A DNA stretch of 64,000 bases from Zymomonas mobilis (GTDB lineage: Bacteria; Pseudomonadota; Alphaproteobacteria; Sphingomonadales; Sphingomonadaceae): NCBI RefSeq assembly GCF_006715975.1, contig NZ_VFOF01000001.1, forward strand, positions 1,374,001 to 1,438,000, read 5' to 3'. The position numbers and the translations under genes are program-made. The notes below the pieces were generated by a model. That model saw only the letters and a list, made by a program, of their open reading frames with translations, was not told the DNA's origin and made no database searches. Of this stretch, positions 44,513-53,407 are shown piece after piece. The first letter of the stretch is position 1. The number at the start of each line of letters is the position of its first letter.

Positions 44513-46852
44513 GTGAAGTATCTCAGAACCGACATGCTCACGGCCATGCCGCTGATTCTGTCCAGCATTTTTCTATCGCAAGCCGCGGCTGAAACAGGCA
44601 CGCCACCTTCTGCTGCGTCTTCTTCCAATCGCACAGCGAAAGCCGCCGCAACGGATACGGTTTCGGTGTCGCAGGGAAGCGGTAATAAAAAAGACGCGCC
44701 GATAACCTTTGAAGCCGATAATCTGGTTTACGACCACGATAACGATATTGTGACGGTTAATGGCAAAGTTCACGCGGTTCAGAATGAAACCCGTTTGAGT
44801 GCGGATGAGCTGCAATGGGATAGAAAAGCCGATAAGGTTGTTGCAACCGGCCATGTCATCATCATTCAGGAAGATGGCTCCATATCCTATAGCGATAAGG
44901 CTGATTTAGACCCGCATTTAAAAGATGGTGTTATTCAAAACATCTTGCTGGTGATGCAGGATGGATCGCGTATGGCAGCCCATAAAGCTACCCATGTGAA
45001 TAATGTGACGACCCTTGATATGGCGGCCTATACGCCTTGCCGTGTGCTGAATGATGAGGGTTGCCCGAAAACGCCTTTATGGCGGATTTCTGCGGTAAAA
45101 ATTATCCGTGATCCCAATCGTGAGCGTGTTGTTTTCAAATCACCACGGTTGGATGTTTTTGGGCATACGATCGCGAAATTGCCGAATTTTTCTTATCCTG
45201 ATCAAAGCTCGACCATGAGTTCTGGTCTTTTGATGCCGCATATCCAGCGATCAAAGATCAATGGTTTTGAATTTTCTGCGCCCTATTATTTCAGATTGGG
45301 TCAGGATCGGGATTTAACCCTAACGCCTTATATTTTTACCAAGGCTGATCCGGGATTGGGCGGAAAATATCGTCAGCTTTTCAGTAAAGGTTTTTTCCAG
45401 ATTGAAGGTATGCTGACCCGCAGCACGCCTTTGCCCACAGAATCCCAGAATCCGACCTTGGCTGATAGTAACGCCCATTCAAAAATGCGCGGCTATATCA
45501 ATACCAATGGTAAATTCCAGATTGACCCCAAATGGAGTTTGACCGGATCCATCCGGTTAACGACCGATAAAACCTTCTTGCGGCGTTATGACTTTGCCTG
45601 GGATGACCGCTTGCGTTCGACGCTGAACCTAGAACGGATTACCGATAATAGTTATTTCTCGGTTGCAGGCTGGGTCATTCAAGGTTTGCGTCCGACCGAT
45701 CATTCCGGCACGCAGCCCATGGCGTTGCCGGTTATCGATTGGCGGATGCGGATGCCTGACCCATGGTTGGGCGGTGAATTTTCTTTCCAAGCGAATAGCA
45801 TGAATTTGACCCGCATCACGGGGCAAGACACCCAGCGGGCTTTTGCCAGTGCGGAATGGAATTTAAGAAAATATACTCCATTGGGACAGCGCGTCACCTT
45901 TACTGCTTTGCTGCGCCAAGATTTATATCATAGCGGCGGCAATTCACTGACCAGTGAATTATATCGCGGTGTCAGCGGATGGCAGCAACGCGGTATTGCC
46001 GCCGGTGCGGTTGACGTGAGTTGGCCTTTTGCAGGGGAAGCCTTTGGTGGAAATCAGGTTTTAACCCCAAGAGTACAGGTTGTGACCTCCCCTCATGTGC
46101 GGAATTTATCTATTCCTGATGAGGATTCACGCGCCATTGATCTTCAGGATACCAACCTCTTTTCAATCAACCGTTTCCCCGGATATGACCGTTGGGAAGA
46201 TGGCACGCGCGTTACTTATGGAGGTGAATATACCTTCAATCGTCCGAGATTTTCTTTCTATGGAAATGTCGGGCAAAGTATGCGGATCATAACGGAAGAC
46301 GAAATTTTTCCGCAAGGTACCGGATTTAACCGACATTTTTCTGATTATGTGGGTCGGGCAACCTTGAGTTATGGTTCTTTCTTCAAATTGACCGAGCGTA
46401 TCCGTCTTGATCGGAAGACTTTGGCGATCCGCCGTCAGGAAGTGAATGCTACGATTGGTAGTAAGCGCACCTATTTGATGGTCGGCTATCTGCAATTAAG
46501 CCGTGATATTGATACCCAGTTGGAACCGGATTTGGGTAATTATCGCGAATTGCGTTTGGGTGGGCGTATTCAGATTACCCGTTATTGGTCTATCTTTGGT
46601 TCGACCACGGTCGATATGACCACCAAGAAAGATCAGCGCGCCAATCAGCAGCAGGCTGATTTGACCGATAATACCAATAACAATCTGCTCTCAGACGGGT
46701 TTCAGCCGGTTCGGCACCGTTTGGGTATCGAATATGATGATAACTGTCTGACTTTGGGTGTGACATGGCGGCGTGATTATTCAACGGTCGGGGATTCCCG
46801 CCGTGGTAATAGCTTTATGCTGAGATTTGCGCTTAAAAATATGAATAGTTAG
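44513..46852 (+). CDS. lptD: LPS assembly protein LptD
   Basis: The 779-residue outer-membrane translocon that inserts lipopolysaccharide, with LptE. A signal peptide (to about residue 26) precedes an OstA/LptA-like beta-jellyroll (ITFEADNLVYDHDNDIVTVNGKV onwards, in two blocks; residues ~60-160) and a C-terminal 26-strand barrel starting near SSTMSSGLLMPHIQRS. Cysteines for disulfides are at CRVLNDEGC and near the C-terminus (DDNCLTLGVTW). GTG start with AAGGAG upstream, since the overlapping ATG is followed by TGA. First gene of lptD-surA-pdxA-rsmA. Confidence 0.95.
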   Translation: MKYLRTDMLTAMPLILSSIFLSQAAAETGTPPSAASSSNRTAKAAATDTVSVSQGSGNKKDAPITFEADNLVYDHDNDIVTVNGKVHAVQNETRLSADELQWDRKADKVVATGHVIIIQEDGSISYSDKADLDPHLKDGVIQNILLVMQDGSRMAAHKATHVNNVTTLDMAAYTPCRVLNDEGCPKTPLWRISAVKIIRDPNRERVVFKSPRLDVFGHTIAKLPNFSYPDQSSTMSSGLLMPHIQRSKINGFEFSAPYYFRLGQDRDLTLTPYIFTKADPGLGGKYRQLFSKGFFQIEGMLTRSTPLPTESQNPTLADSNAHSKMRGYINTNGKFQIDPKWSLTGSIRLTTDKTFLRRYDFAWDDRLRSTLNLERITDNSYFSVAGWVIQGLRPTDHSGTQPMALPVIDWRMRMPDPWLGGEFSFQANSMNLTRITGQDTQRAFASAEWNLRKYTPLGQRVTFTALLRQDLYHSGGNSLTSELYRGVSGWQQRGIAAGAVDVSWPFAGEAFGGNQVLTPRVQVVTSPHVRNLSIPDEDSRAIDLQDTNLFSINRFPGYDRWEDGTRVTYGGEYTFNRPRFSFYGNVGQSMRIITEDEIFPQGTGFNRHFSDYVGRATLSYGSFFKLTERIRLDRKTLAIRRQEVNATIGSKRTYLMVGYLQLSRDIDTQLEPDLGNYRELRLGGRIQITRYWSIFGSTTVDMTTKKDQRANQQQADLTDNTNNNLLSDGFQPVRHRLGIEYDDNCLTLGVTWRRDYSTVGDSRRGNSFMLRFALKNMNS

Positions 46853-46889
46853 GCTTGGAGAGCGATAATCACGAAAAACAGCCAAGCCA
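46853..46889 (+). other. hairpin between lptD and surA
   Basis: GGCTTGG (46853-46859) pairs with CCAAGCC (46883-46889), directly after the lptD stop. There is no T tract, so it is more likely an mRNA processing or stability element within the operon than a terminator. Confidence 0.4.
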
Positions 46890-46970
46890 AACATTTCACT
46901 TAATAATTAAATAATCAAAAGCATTTTTTCATTTTCAAAATAAGGGTGTCTTCCCATATAAAGAGACATC

Positions 46971-48380
46971 TTGTCGGAAGTCATTGAGGATACAGAGTTG
47001 CGGGTAGCGCAAAAATTATTCACCGTTTCAAAAAAACGCATAAAAAAAACCGCCGCGATATTGCTCGCTGGCGGGGTGGCTGTTGCCGTTCCTGCTTTTC
47101 TGTTTGCGCAGACCGAAGATTTGGGGCTGAAATTACCAAGAGAGATGACCCTCTTTGGTAAGAGTAATCCCAATGTCTATAAAGCGACCGCTATCGTCAA
47201 TGGCACGATTATTACCAATACCGATATTGACCAGCGCTTTGCGTTAGCTTTGGCCGGTAGTGATGTCAGCAAAATCACCGACGAAGATCGCAATATGATC
47301 AGATTGCAGATTTTGCGTAATCTGATCGATGAAACCTTGGAAATCCAAGAGGCCAAGGCCAATGATATCATTATCACGCCGACCGAACAGGATCAGGTTT
47401 TTGAGCGCTATGCGCATAATATGAAAAAAACACCGGAATCTTTTGGTGCTTTTTTACGGGCGCTAGGCTCTTCGGAAAAATCCATGAAACGCCAGATTGA
47501 AGGCGAAATGGCTTGGCGGCGTCTGATGGGACGACGGGTCGAACCTTTCGTGAATATTAGTAACGAAGAAGTTCAGAATATTATCAATCATTTGAAGGCG
47601 TCCAAGGGTAAAGAACAATATCACGTTGCCGAAATTTTCCTGTCTGCAACCGATGCCAATCGTGATGCAGTCCGTGCCAACGCTGTTAAAATTGCAGAAC
47701 AGGTTCAGCGAGGCGGCCCCCATGGCGGCGCAGGTGAATTTTCAGCCTTTGCGCGCCAATATTCAGAGGCATCTTCGGCAGCAAGAGGCGGCGATATGGG
47801 CTGGGTTCAGGCTGAACAGCTGCCTGATGCGTTGGCTCAGGTTGTTAAAACAATGCCTGTTTTAAGCACGGTGGGACCGATTGAAACGCCGAGCGGTTTT
47901 TCGATTATTGCTTTGGTCGATAAACAGCAAATTTTGGGTATTGATCCCCGCGACGCTATCGTTTCGTTAAAACAGATATATGTCAGCTTCCCACCTGGCA
48001 CGACCAAAGAAATGGCTGATACCAGAACAGCGCAATTAAGAGATGCAACCAAAGAATTAAAGGGCTGTGGCTCGGTCAGTGAGATCACATCCAAAGTGGG
48101 TGCCGAAGTCATGTCAAATGACCAAGTCAGCATCAGAAGTATGCCGCCTGCCCTGCAAGATATCGTTGCGAGATTGCAAGTCGGTGAAGCCACGGTTCCC
48201 TTTGGTTCCGTCAGTGAAGGTGTCAGCGTTTTGGTCGTCTGTGGTCGAGATGATCCTAAAGTCGCCAAAGCGCCTAATTTCCAGCAGATTCATAACCAGC
48301 TGCAAGAAGACCGGATTACCAAGAGAGCGGCTCGATATCTGCGCGATTTAAGGCGTGATGCTATTATCGATTATCGTTAG
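46971..48380 (+). CDS. surA: SurA-like periplasmic chaperone / peptidyl-prolyl isomerase
   Basis: A 469-residue folding factor for outer-membrane proteins such as LptD, encoded just upstream. An N-terminal signal-anchor (about residues 25-45, after a basic stretch KKRIKKT) is followed by the SurA N-domain (VNGTIITNTDIDQRFALAL; LIDETLEIQEAKAN) and a PpiC-type parvulin domain (FSAFARQYSEASSAARGGDMG, GWVQAEQLPDAL). A second parvulin-like region is weak. The start is a TTG at 46971 preceded by AAGAGA, so the N-terminus is uncertain. Confidence 0.92.
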   Translation: MSEVIEDTELRVAQKLFTVSKKRIKKTAAILLAGGVAVAVPAFLFAQTEDLGLKLPREMTLFGKSNPNVYKATAIVNGTIITNTDIDQRFALALAGSDVSKITDEDRNMIRLQILRNLIDETLEIQEAKANDIIITPTEQDQVFERYAHNMKKTPESFGAFLRALGSSEKSMKRQIEGEMAWRRLMGRRVEPFVNISNEEVQNIINHLKASKGKEQYHVAEIFLSATDANRDAVRANAVKIAEQVQRGGPHGGAGEFSAFARQYSEASSAARGGDMGWVQAEQLPDALAQVVKTMPVLSTVGPIETPSGFSIIALVDKQQILGIDPRDAIVSLKQIYVSFPPGTTKEMADTRTAQLRDATKELKGCGSVSEITSKVGAEVMSNDQVSIRSMPPALQDIVARLQVGEATVPFGSVSEGVSVLVVCGRDDPKVAKAPNFQQIHNQLQEDRITKRAARYLRDLRRDAIIDYR

Positions 48381-48421
48381 ATCCGGTAGGAATGCCGGAT
48401 AACGTAAGATTGGAAAAGATG

Positions 48422-49426
48422 ATGAAACCGCTTGCTGTAACATTGGGTGATCCTTCGGGTATCGGTCCCGAAATCGTAGCGAAAGCATGGTTGCGCCGGA
48501 AAAGCGACCAGATCATACCTTTCTTTGCAGTCGGGGATGCGGCATCCGTTCAAGCAGTTTCGTCTATTCCGGTTAAAATGATTGAAGATCCGGATGAGGC
48601 TTTGTCGATTTTTGATCAAGCTTTGCCGATACTGCAAATTACGTCAAAAGAAGAAATCATTCCCGGAAAGCCGAGTAAAGCAGGAGCCGAAGTCGCCTTT
48701 GCTGCTTTGGAAAAAGGTGTTGCCTTGGTCAAGCAGGGAAAAGCCTCCGCTTTGGTGACGGCTCCGGTTTCGAAGGCGGAACTTTATCAGGTTGGTTTCA
48801 CCTTCCCCGGTCAAACCGAATTTGTGGCAAACCGTTGTGGTGTCGCCGCCGAAGATGCCGTCATGATGTTGGCGGGGCCTGATCTTCGAACAGTGCCTTT
48901 GACCATCCATATTCCCTATCGGGATGTGTTAGAGCAATTGACGCCTGAATTGATTATCAGTCGCGCGCGCGTCACGGCAGATGGTTTGAAACGGCATTTT
49001 GCGATTGCTTCACCGCGCTTGGTTATTGCCGGATTGAATCCCCATGCGGGAGAAGATGGCACCATTGGTCGCGAAGAAATCGATGTTATTCAGCCTGCGA
49101 TAAAGCAGTTACTTTCTGAAAATATTGATGTCAAAGGGCCGTTTGCGGCGGACACGCTGTTCAGTCCCCGCGCCCGTGCCAGCTATGACGCCGCATTATG
49201 CCCGACCCATGACCAAGCCTTGATTCCGATTAAAACGATCAATTTTGATAACGGCGTGAATACAACGCTGGGCTTGCCGATTATTCGCACCTCACCGGAT
49301 CATGGAACGGCTTTTCCTTTGGCAGGAAAGAACAAGGCCGATGAAGGTGCGATGGTTGCGGCCTTATTGATGGCAGCAGAATCCGCCCATAATCGCCAAG
49401 TTTATGCTCAAAAACACGTTTTATAG
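48422..49426 (+). CDS. pdxA: 4-hydroxythreonine-4-phosphate dehydrogenase
   Basis: NAD-dependent step of DXP-dependent pyridoxal phosphate synthesis. The 334 residues start MKPLAVTLGDPSGIGPEI; the three metal-ligand histidines are present in LTIHIPYRD, GLNPHAGEDG and PTHDQAL, and GVNTTLGLPIIRTSPDHGTAF closes the site. The usual GHTE substrate loop reads GQTE here (FPGQTEFVA). GGAAAAG before the double ATG (48419/48422) sets the start; the ATG at 48392 is too close to its AGG. Third gene of the lptD operon. Confidence 0.94.
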   Translation: MKPLAVTLGDPSGIGPEIVAKAWLRRKSDQIIPFFAVGDAASVQAVSSIPVKMIEDPDEALSIFDQALPILQITSKEEIIPGKPSKAGAEVAFAALEKGVALVKQGKASALVTAPVSKAELYQVGFTFPGQTEFVANRCGVAAEDAVMMLAGPDLRTVPLTIHIPYRDVLEQLTPELIISRARVTADGLKRHFAIASPRLVIAGLNPHAGEDGTIGREEIDVIQPAIKQLLSENIDVKGPFAADTLFSPRARASYDAALCPTHDQALIPIKTINFDNGVNTTLGLPIIRTSPDHGTAFPLAGKNKADEGAMVAALLMAAESAHNRQVYAQKHVL

Positions 49427-49444
49427 ACGGATAACCGAATAATT

Positions 49445-50284
49445 ATGCCTCAAACTCAAACGCTTGAACCGTTGCGGGCAGTTATTGCCCGACATGGGTT
49501 GTCGGCTGATAAGCGGTTAGGCCAAAATTTTCTTCTGGATAGCCAGTTACTAGATAGAATTGCCCGTGTACCCGGGGATTTACAGCAAAAGACGGTCTAT
49601 GAAGTAGGCCCTGGCCCTGGTGGATTGACCCGTGCTTTATTGAAAGCCGGTGCTAATGTCACTGCGGTTGAGCGTGATCGTCGCTGTTTACCAGCATTAG
49701 AAGAACTGTCGAATAGTTTTCCTAATCAGCTTAACGTCATTTCCGGCGATGCTATGGAAATTGACGAGCCAGCCATTCTTGGGAATGACGTTCATATTGT
49801 TGCCAACCTGCCTTATAATGTTGGGACAGCGCTTCTTATTCGTTGGTTAACGGCTAAGACATGGCAGCCTTGGTGGGCTTCACTGACTTTGATGTTCCAA
49901 AAAGAGGTGGCGGAGCGCATTACAGCTAAAGTGGGTAGTTCGCATTACGGGCGTTTATCCGTTTTGGCGCAGTGGCGCAGCGAAGCAAAATTAAGCTTTC
50001 CGGTGCATCGTTCGGCCTTTGTGCCGCCGCCTAAAGTGATGTCTGCGGTCGTCCACCTGACACCTAAGGCGCAGCCTGATAATCTTTCGCTCGCCAGTTT
50101 GGAGAAGATTACAGCTGCCGCCTTTAATCAACGTCGGAAGATGTTACGACAAAGCCTGAAAAATATTGAAGGCATGATGGAGGCTTTGGAGCAAGCGGGT
50201 ATTGAATCAACCCGCCGCCCTGAAACCGTTAGCGTAGAAGAATTTATTAATCTGGCGCGCTATTGGGAAAATCGAGAGCCGTAA
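49445..50284 (+). CDS. rsmA: 16S rRNA dimethyladenosine transferase
   Basis: Dimethylates A1518 and A1519 of 16S rRNA during 30S maturation (KsgA). The 279 residues contain the N-terminal KRLGQNFLLD, the SAM motif VYEVGPGPGGLTRALL, the catalytic NLPYNVGT and FQKEVAERI, and the C-terminal FNQRRKMLRQSLK. Eighteen bases after pdxA, it is the last gene of lptD-surA-pdxA-rsmA, an order shared with E. coli. Confidence 0.97.
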   Translation: MPQTQTLEPLRAVIARHGLSADKRLGQNFLLDSQLLDRIARVPGDLQQKTVYEVGPGPGGLTRALLKAGANVTAVERDRRCLPALEELSNSFPNQLNVISGDAMEIDEPAILGNDVHIVANLPYNVGTALLIRWLTAKTWQPWWASLTLMFQKEVAERITAKVGSSHYGRLSVLAQWRSEAKLSFPVHRSAFVPPPKVMSAVVHLTPKAQPDNLSLASLEKITAAAFNQRRKMLRQSLKNIEGMMEALEQAGIESTRRPETVSVEEFINLARYWENREP

Positions 50285-50355
50285 GAAAATCTTAAAATTA
50301 GGTGGGATTTTCTTATATCGCTTACGATTAGAAGCCTGTCTCGCCTAATTTTAAG
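50283..50355. other. overlapping inverted repeats at the rsmA end
   Basis: Two mutually exclusive pairings share 50283-50302: AAGAAAATC with GATTTTCTT (50306-50314), and CTTAAAATTAGG (50291-50302) with CCTAATTTTAAG (50344-50355), the latter inside the last codons of the convergent gene ending at 50328. It may serve as terminator for both genes. Confidence 0.55.
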
Positions 50356-51197
50356 AGTGTATTCAAACGGCTGAGGATGGATTCCGGTAAAGGAAAAGCG
50401 AATTTGTTATAATCCTGTTCGCCTTTAATCTGTTTTTCAACCAGATCATCATGCATATCCCCCATTAGACCATTGATTGTGGCCAGATAGAAAGACATCT
50501 GGTTATTCCATTGAGCAGGGTGGATAACGCGCAGAGTATCGTTGAATGAAATACGGCGGCTGATAATTTTACGGATATTGTGGAATTTATGTCCCGTGAC
50601 TTTATGTTCACCCAGCGCGATTTTAATTTTGCGATTTTGTTCGGAAAAATAATCAAGCAGGCTTTGAACACTAGCCGGTTTGAAATCAGCGAGTTGCCAG
50701 CGGACAATGTTATAAAAAGGCGGCATGAGTGCTGCCCAGAGTAGGGCACCCCAAAAAGCCGTTTTGCCTTTTTGTCTGTTTTTGAAAGCATCCTGCATAT
50801 GCCCCATCAAACTGGTCACCAGATTGACAGACCAAGGGTAACGATGACGATCATCCATATTGGCACAGGCAAAACGGATATGTTTAAAACGAGCGCGAGC
50901 GTATTTAAAAGCCAGTCTTTCTTCGGCATCATCGGTGCCGCCCCGTTTTAGGATACGCATCACCAAACGCCGAAAATCCGGAATTTCGACCCCGCGTTCC
51001 AGCAATTGCCAGCAAAGGCGGTAGCATTCTTCGCTATCACCCTCTTTCAAGGCTGGTCTATCCCCATCTGGGCAAGCGGCTTCGAGATAAGGTTCGTCAT
51101 CCAGCAAAATATTTTCGAATAATTGATCAAGCTCTGCGTCTGTAAACTGCGGATAAGCAAGCGAGACGTTTTTTTTCTGTGCTTTTTTGTGACCCAT
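50328..51197 (-). CDS. uncharacterised protein, last gene of the glycan-type cluster
   Basis: A 289-residue basic, mainly helical soluble protein that I do not recognise. A lysine-rich N-terminus (MGHKKAQKKN) precedes an acidic segment (AELDQLFENILLDDEPYLEA) and a long basic body with many H/R pairs (RFKHIRFACANMDDRHRYPW; KFHNIRKIISRRIS). HNIRKIISRR and GLMGDMHDDLVEK loosely recall the CHAD pattern (histidine-containing helical domain), but I would not assign it. It lies 16 bases after the flippase gene on the same strand, suggesting a role with that polysaccharide locus. Confidence 0.6.
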   Translation of the reverse strand: MGHKKAQKKNVSLAYPQFTDAELDQLFENILLDDEPYLEAACPDGDRPALKEGDSEECYRLCWQLLERGVEIPDFRRLVMRILKRGGTDDAEERLAFKYARARFKHIRFACANMDDRHRYPWSVNLVTSLMGHMQDAFKNRQKGKTAFWGALLWAALMPPFYNIVRWQLADFKPASVQSLLDYFSEQNRKIKIALGEHKVTGHKFHNIRKIISRRISFNDTLRVIHPAQWNNQMSFYLATINGLMGDMHDDLVEKQIKGEQDYNKFAFPLPESILSRLNTLLKLGETGF

Positions 51198-51213
51198 CAG
51201 TTTTCAGCTCTCT

Positions 51214-52551
51214 TTAATTCGGTATTTCAGATTGGATAGTTTCAGATTCTAGAAGATGCCGACGCGTATAGCCGATAATGGCGGGGATCATGGCTAAAAT
51301 ATTTAATAAGAAGACACCAAGAATATAGGATATGCCCGCACCATGAAGGCCAAAGCTATGCGTTAAGCAGACCAATGCAGTAATATAGGTGACGACCGAT
51401 ATAATTTGCGCGACGAGGACGGCTTTCGCCTGACCTGCCATATAGAGCAAGGATTCAAGCGGGAAACAGGACATTGAAATAACCAAGGCCGGAGACATGA
51501 GAGTCATCAAGGTTGAAGCTTCGGCATATTTATGACCGAAAAGGCTGATCAGCGGTTTGCCACCGATCAAAATAGCCAGCATTAGGCACAGCCCAATGCC
51601 ACCGGAGAGTAGCCCCGTTCTCACGGCCAAATGCCAAGGATGGCGGCTTTTGGGATCGAGACGCATGATTTCCGGATAGAAGCCTTTTTCCAAAAAGCGC
51701 GCCGGTTTGATGGCTGAATCCAATAACGTCGTAGCGATTTTATAGCGTCCTGCCGCAGCGGGTCCCAGAATACCACCAACGATCAAATTGCCGACAGGCG
51801 ACCAACAGGCATCCAAGGTCGTATTAAGATTGGTTAACCACACAAAATTCCAGACGCCAGGTAAGGCCGACGGTGCAGAACGGAGACTGGGGCGCAAAGA
51901 AGATTGCATATCCCGTTCGCGTAATTCTTTGACGGTCATGAGCCACAGAACCAGATCGCCGGCAATATCAGCAATATACCATGAGGCAACGAAGCTGGTG
52001 AAACCCAATCCGAATAGCCATGCCACGAGAGTGCCGAGGCCACGCAAAAGCGGTGTTACGATTTGTTGCCTAGCAATAAGATCAAAACGCCCAACCAGAC
52101 GCAAAACGCCAGTTGGCGTTGCAGAGGACATGGTCGGAACAAGCGTGCAATATAAAAGGGCAATAGGCGTGTATTGGGGCCCAATACCAACAAAAGAAGC
52201 CGCAAAAAACAAAATAGCCATGCCGACAATCATGCCAAACACGCCAGAGGCCATATCGAGACCAACGGCGAAGCGAATAGCCTTCATGACAATATTACGG
52301 TTACCCTGTTCATAAGGACGGGCACCGAATTTTAAAATCATTTGCCAGCTTTGGAATTTGGTTAATGCCCCTACCCCCAAGGCATAGGTATGAATCAGCA
52401 TTAAGGTACCAAATTCAACCGGTGTCAGCATACGACCTGCACCGATAAGCGCGCCCAATCCGATGAGCGCACCGATCAGTTTCGTTGATCCGAGATATCC
52501 TGCGTTTTTCAGAACAGTTCGAAAAACGCGGTCTTTCAACCATCCTGACAT
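51214..52551 (-). CDS. polysaccharide (Wzx-like) flippase, MOP superfamily
   Basis: A 445-residue inner-membrane protein with 12-14 helices, of the oligosaccharidyl-lipid flippase type: NAGYLGSTKLIGALIGLGAL at the start, GRMLTPVEFGTLMLIHTYA in the first loop, GPAAAGRYKIATTLLDSAIKP in the middle and basic loops between helices. Such proteins move lipid-linked glycan repeats across the membrane. Its neighbours are two P-loop kinase-like proteins and an unknown protein; no glycosyltransferases are in the window, so the rest of the pathway is elsewhere. Confidence 0.85.
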   Translation of the reverse strand: MSGWLKDRVFRTVLKNAGYLGSTKLIGALIGLGALIGAGRMLTPVEFGTLMLIHTYALGVGALTKFQSWQMILKFGARPYEQGNRNIVMKAIRFAVGLDMASGVFGMIVGMAILFFAASFVGIGPQYTPIALLYCTLVPTMSSATPTGVLRLVGRFDLIARQQIVTPLLRGLGTLVAWLFGLGFTSFVASWYIADIAGDLVLWLMTVKELRERDMQSSLRPSLRSAPSALPGVWNFVWLTNLNTTLDACWSPVGNLIVGGILGPAAAGRYKIATTLLDSAIKPARFLEKGFYPEIMRLDPKSRHPWHLAVRTGLLSGGIGLCLMLAILIGGKPLISLFGHKYAEASTLMTLMSPALVISMSCFPLESLLYMAGQAKAVLVAQIISVVTYITALVCLTHSFGLHGAGISYILGVFLLNILAMIPAIIGYTRRHLLESETIQSEIPN

Positions 52552-52635
52552 AGGCTATTTTTGCCTTTTCTTACCCTGTAGAGATTGGATGCAGAGGCCT
52601 GAAATGGCCTAGTTGTAGCAGATTGGGCGGTTTTG

Positions 52636-53403
52636 CTATTTGCGAGTGGAAACCAGATCAACCGAAACATAGGGTTGAACCCGACGCACAATATCTTTCC
52701 AGACCACATCATAAGGACGAGTAGCGTCGATAATTTCCATATGCGCGCCACCGAAAGTCAGATGCTGCATGATTTCCGATTTTGTGCGGAGTGCTTCGAT
52801 ATCGTGATCAGGTTTACGGGCGTGAGCCGTGTCGGGATCCACATCCAGACGTAAGACGAGATCAGGCCTAAAAGAGGCCATGCGTTGGTAAAGACCGGCT
52901 TCTGAACGCACCAGCCATCCCACAAAGCGATTACCTGCTTTTGCTGCCGACAGCCCCGGGCCATCACATTGTCCAGCGATTTCAGCTTGCGGATAGCGAT
53001 CAGTAATGACGGTAACGCCCGATTTTAGAACGCGTCTCATTTTGAGATAGGAGAAAAACCGCCGCAAGGAAAAGAAGTAAACGACCAGTGCCGTCATGAC
53101 GCCCGGAATTTTTTTCCCTTTTGTACGGGTTGCCGCTGCCCGTTGTTGCAGCATATTTTCGATCCATCGACCGACCAATGGAATCTGTCCAATTTTTCTG
53201 CCAAGGTCACCAGAGCCCAAGCCAAGATAATAGCGTTTGACTGGAGAGTCTTTTTTTATAGCAGAAATAAGATCCGTAGTGAGGCTGGACTTCCCACTTC
53301 CATCACATCCGACAAGCGCAATCAGTTTACCGCGTGGGACGTCAATTTCTTTAGACGACGCCCCTTCAATCGGCAGATTTTTCTTATCCAATAATAATTC
53401 CAT
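52636..53403 (-). CDS. thymidylate-kinase-like P-loop protein (copy 2)
   Basis: About 255 residues with Walker A LVGCDGSGKSSLTTDL, the DR(Y/F) motif of nucleoside-monophosphate kinases in VITDRYPQAEIAGQCDGPGL, and RLDVDPDTAHARKPDHD, which resembles the dTMP kinase strand before the lid. It is a tandem paralogue of the gene at 53408. It is not a house-keeping Tmk: the lid and base-binding segments differ, and the protein has a ~27-residue N-terminal extension. Starts at ATG 53403 (five bases past the previous stop), ATG 53430 or TTG 53439 are all possible. Phosphate acceptor unknown. Confidence 0.75.
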   Translation of the reverse strand: MELLLDKKNLPIEGASSKEIDVPRGKLIALVGCDGSGKSSLTTDLISAIKKDSPVKRYYLGLGSGDLGRKIGQIPLVGRWIENMLQQRAAATRTKGKKIPGVMTALVVYFFSLRRFFSYLKMRRVLKSGVTVITDRYPQAEIAGQCDGPGLSAAKAGNRFVGWLVRSEAGLYQRMASFRPDLVLRLDVDPDTAHARKPDHDIEALRTKSEIMQHLTFGGAHMEIIDATRPYDVVWKDIVRRVQPYVSVDLVSTRK

Positions 53404-53407
53404 AGGT

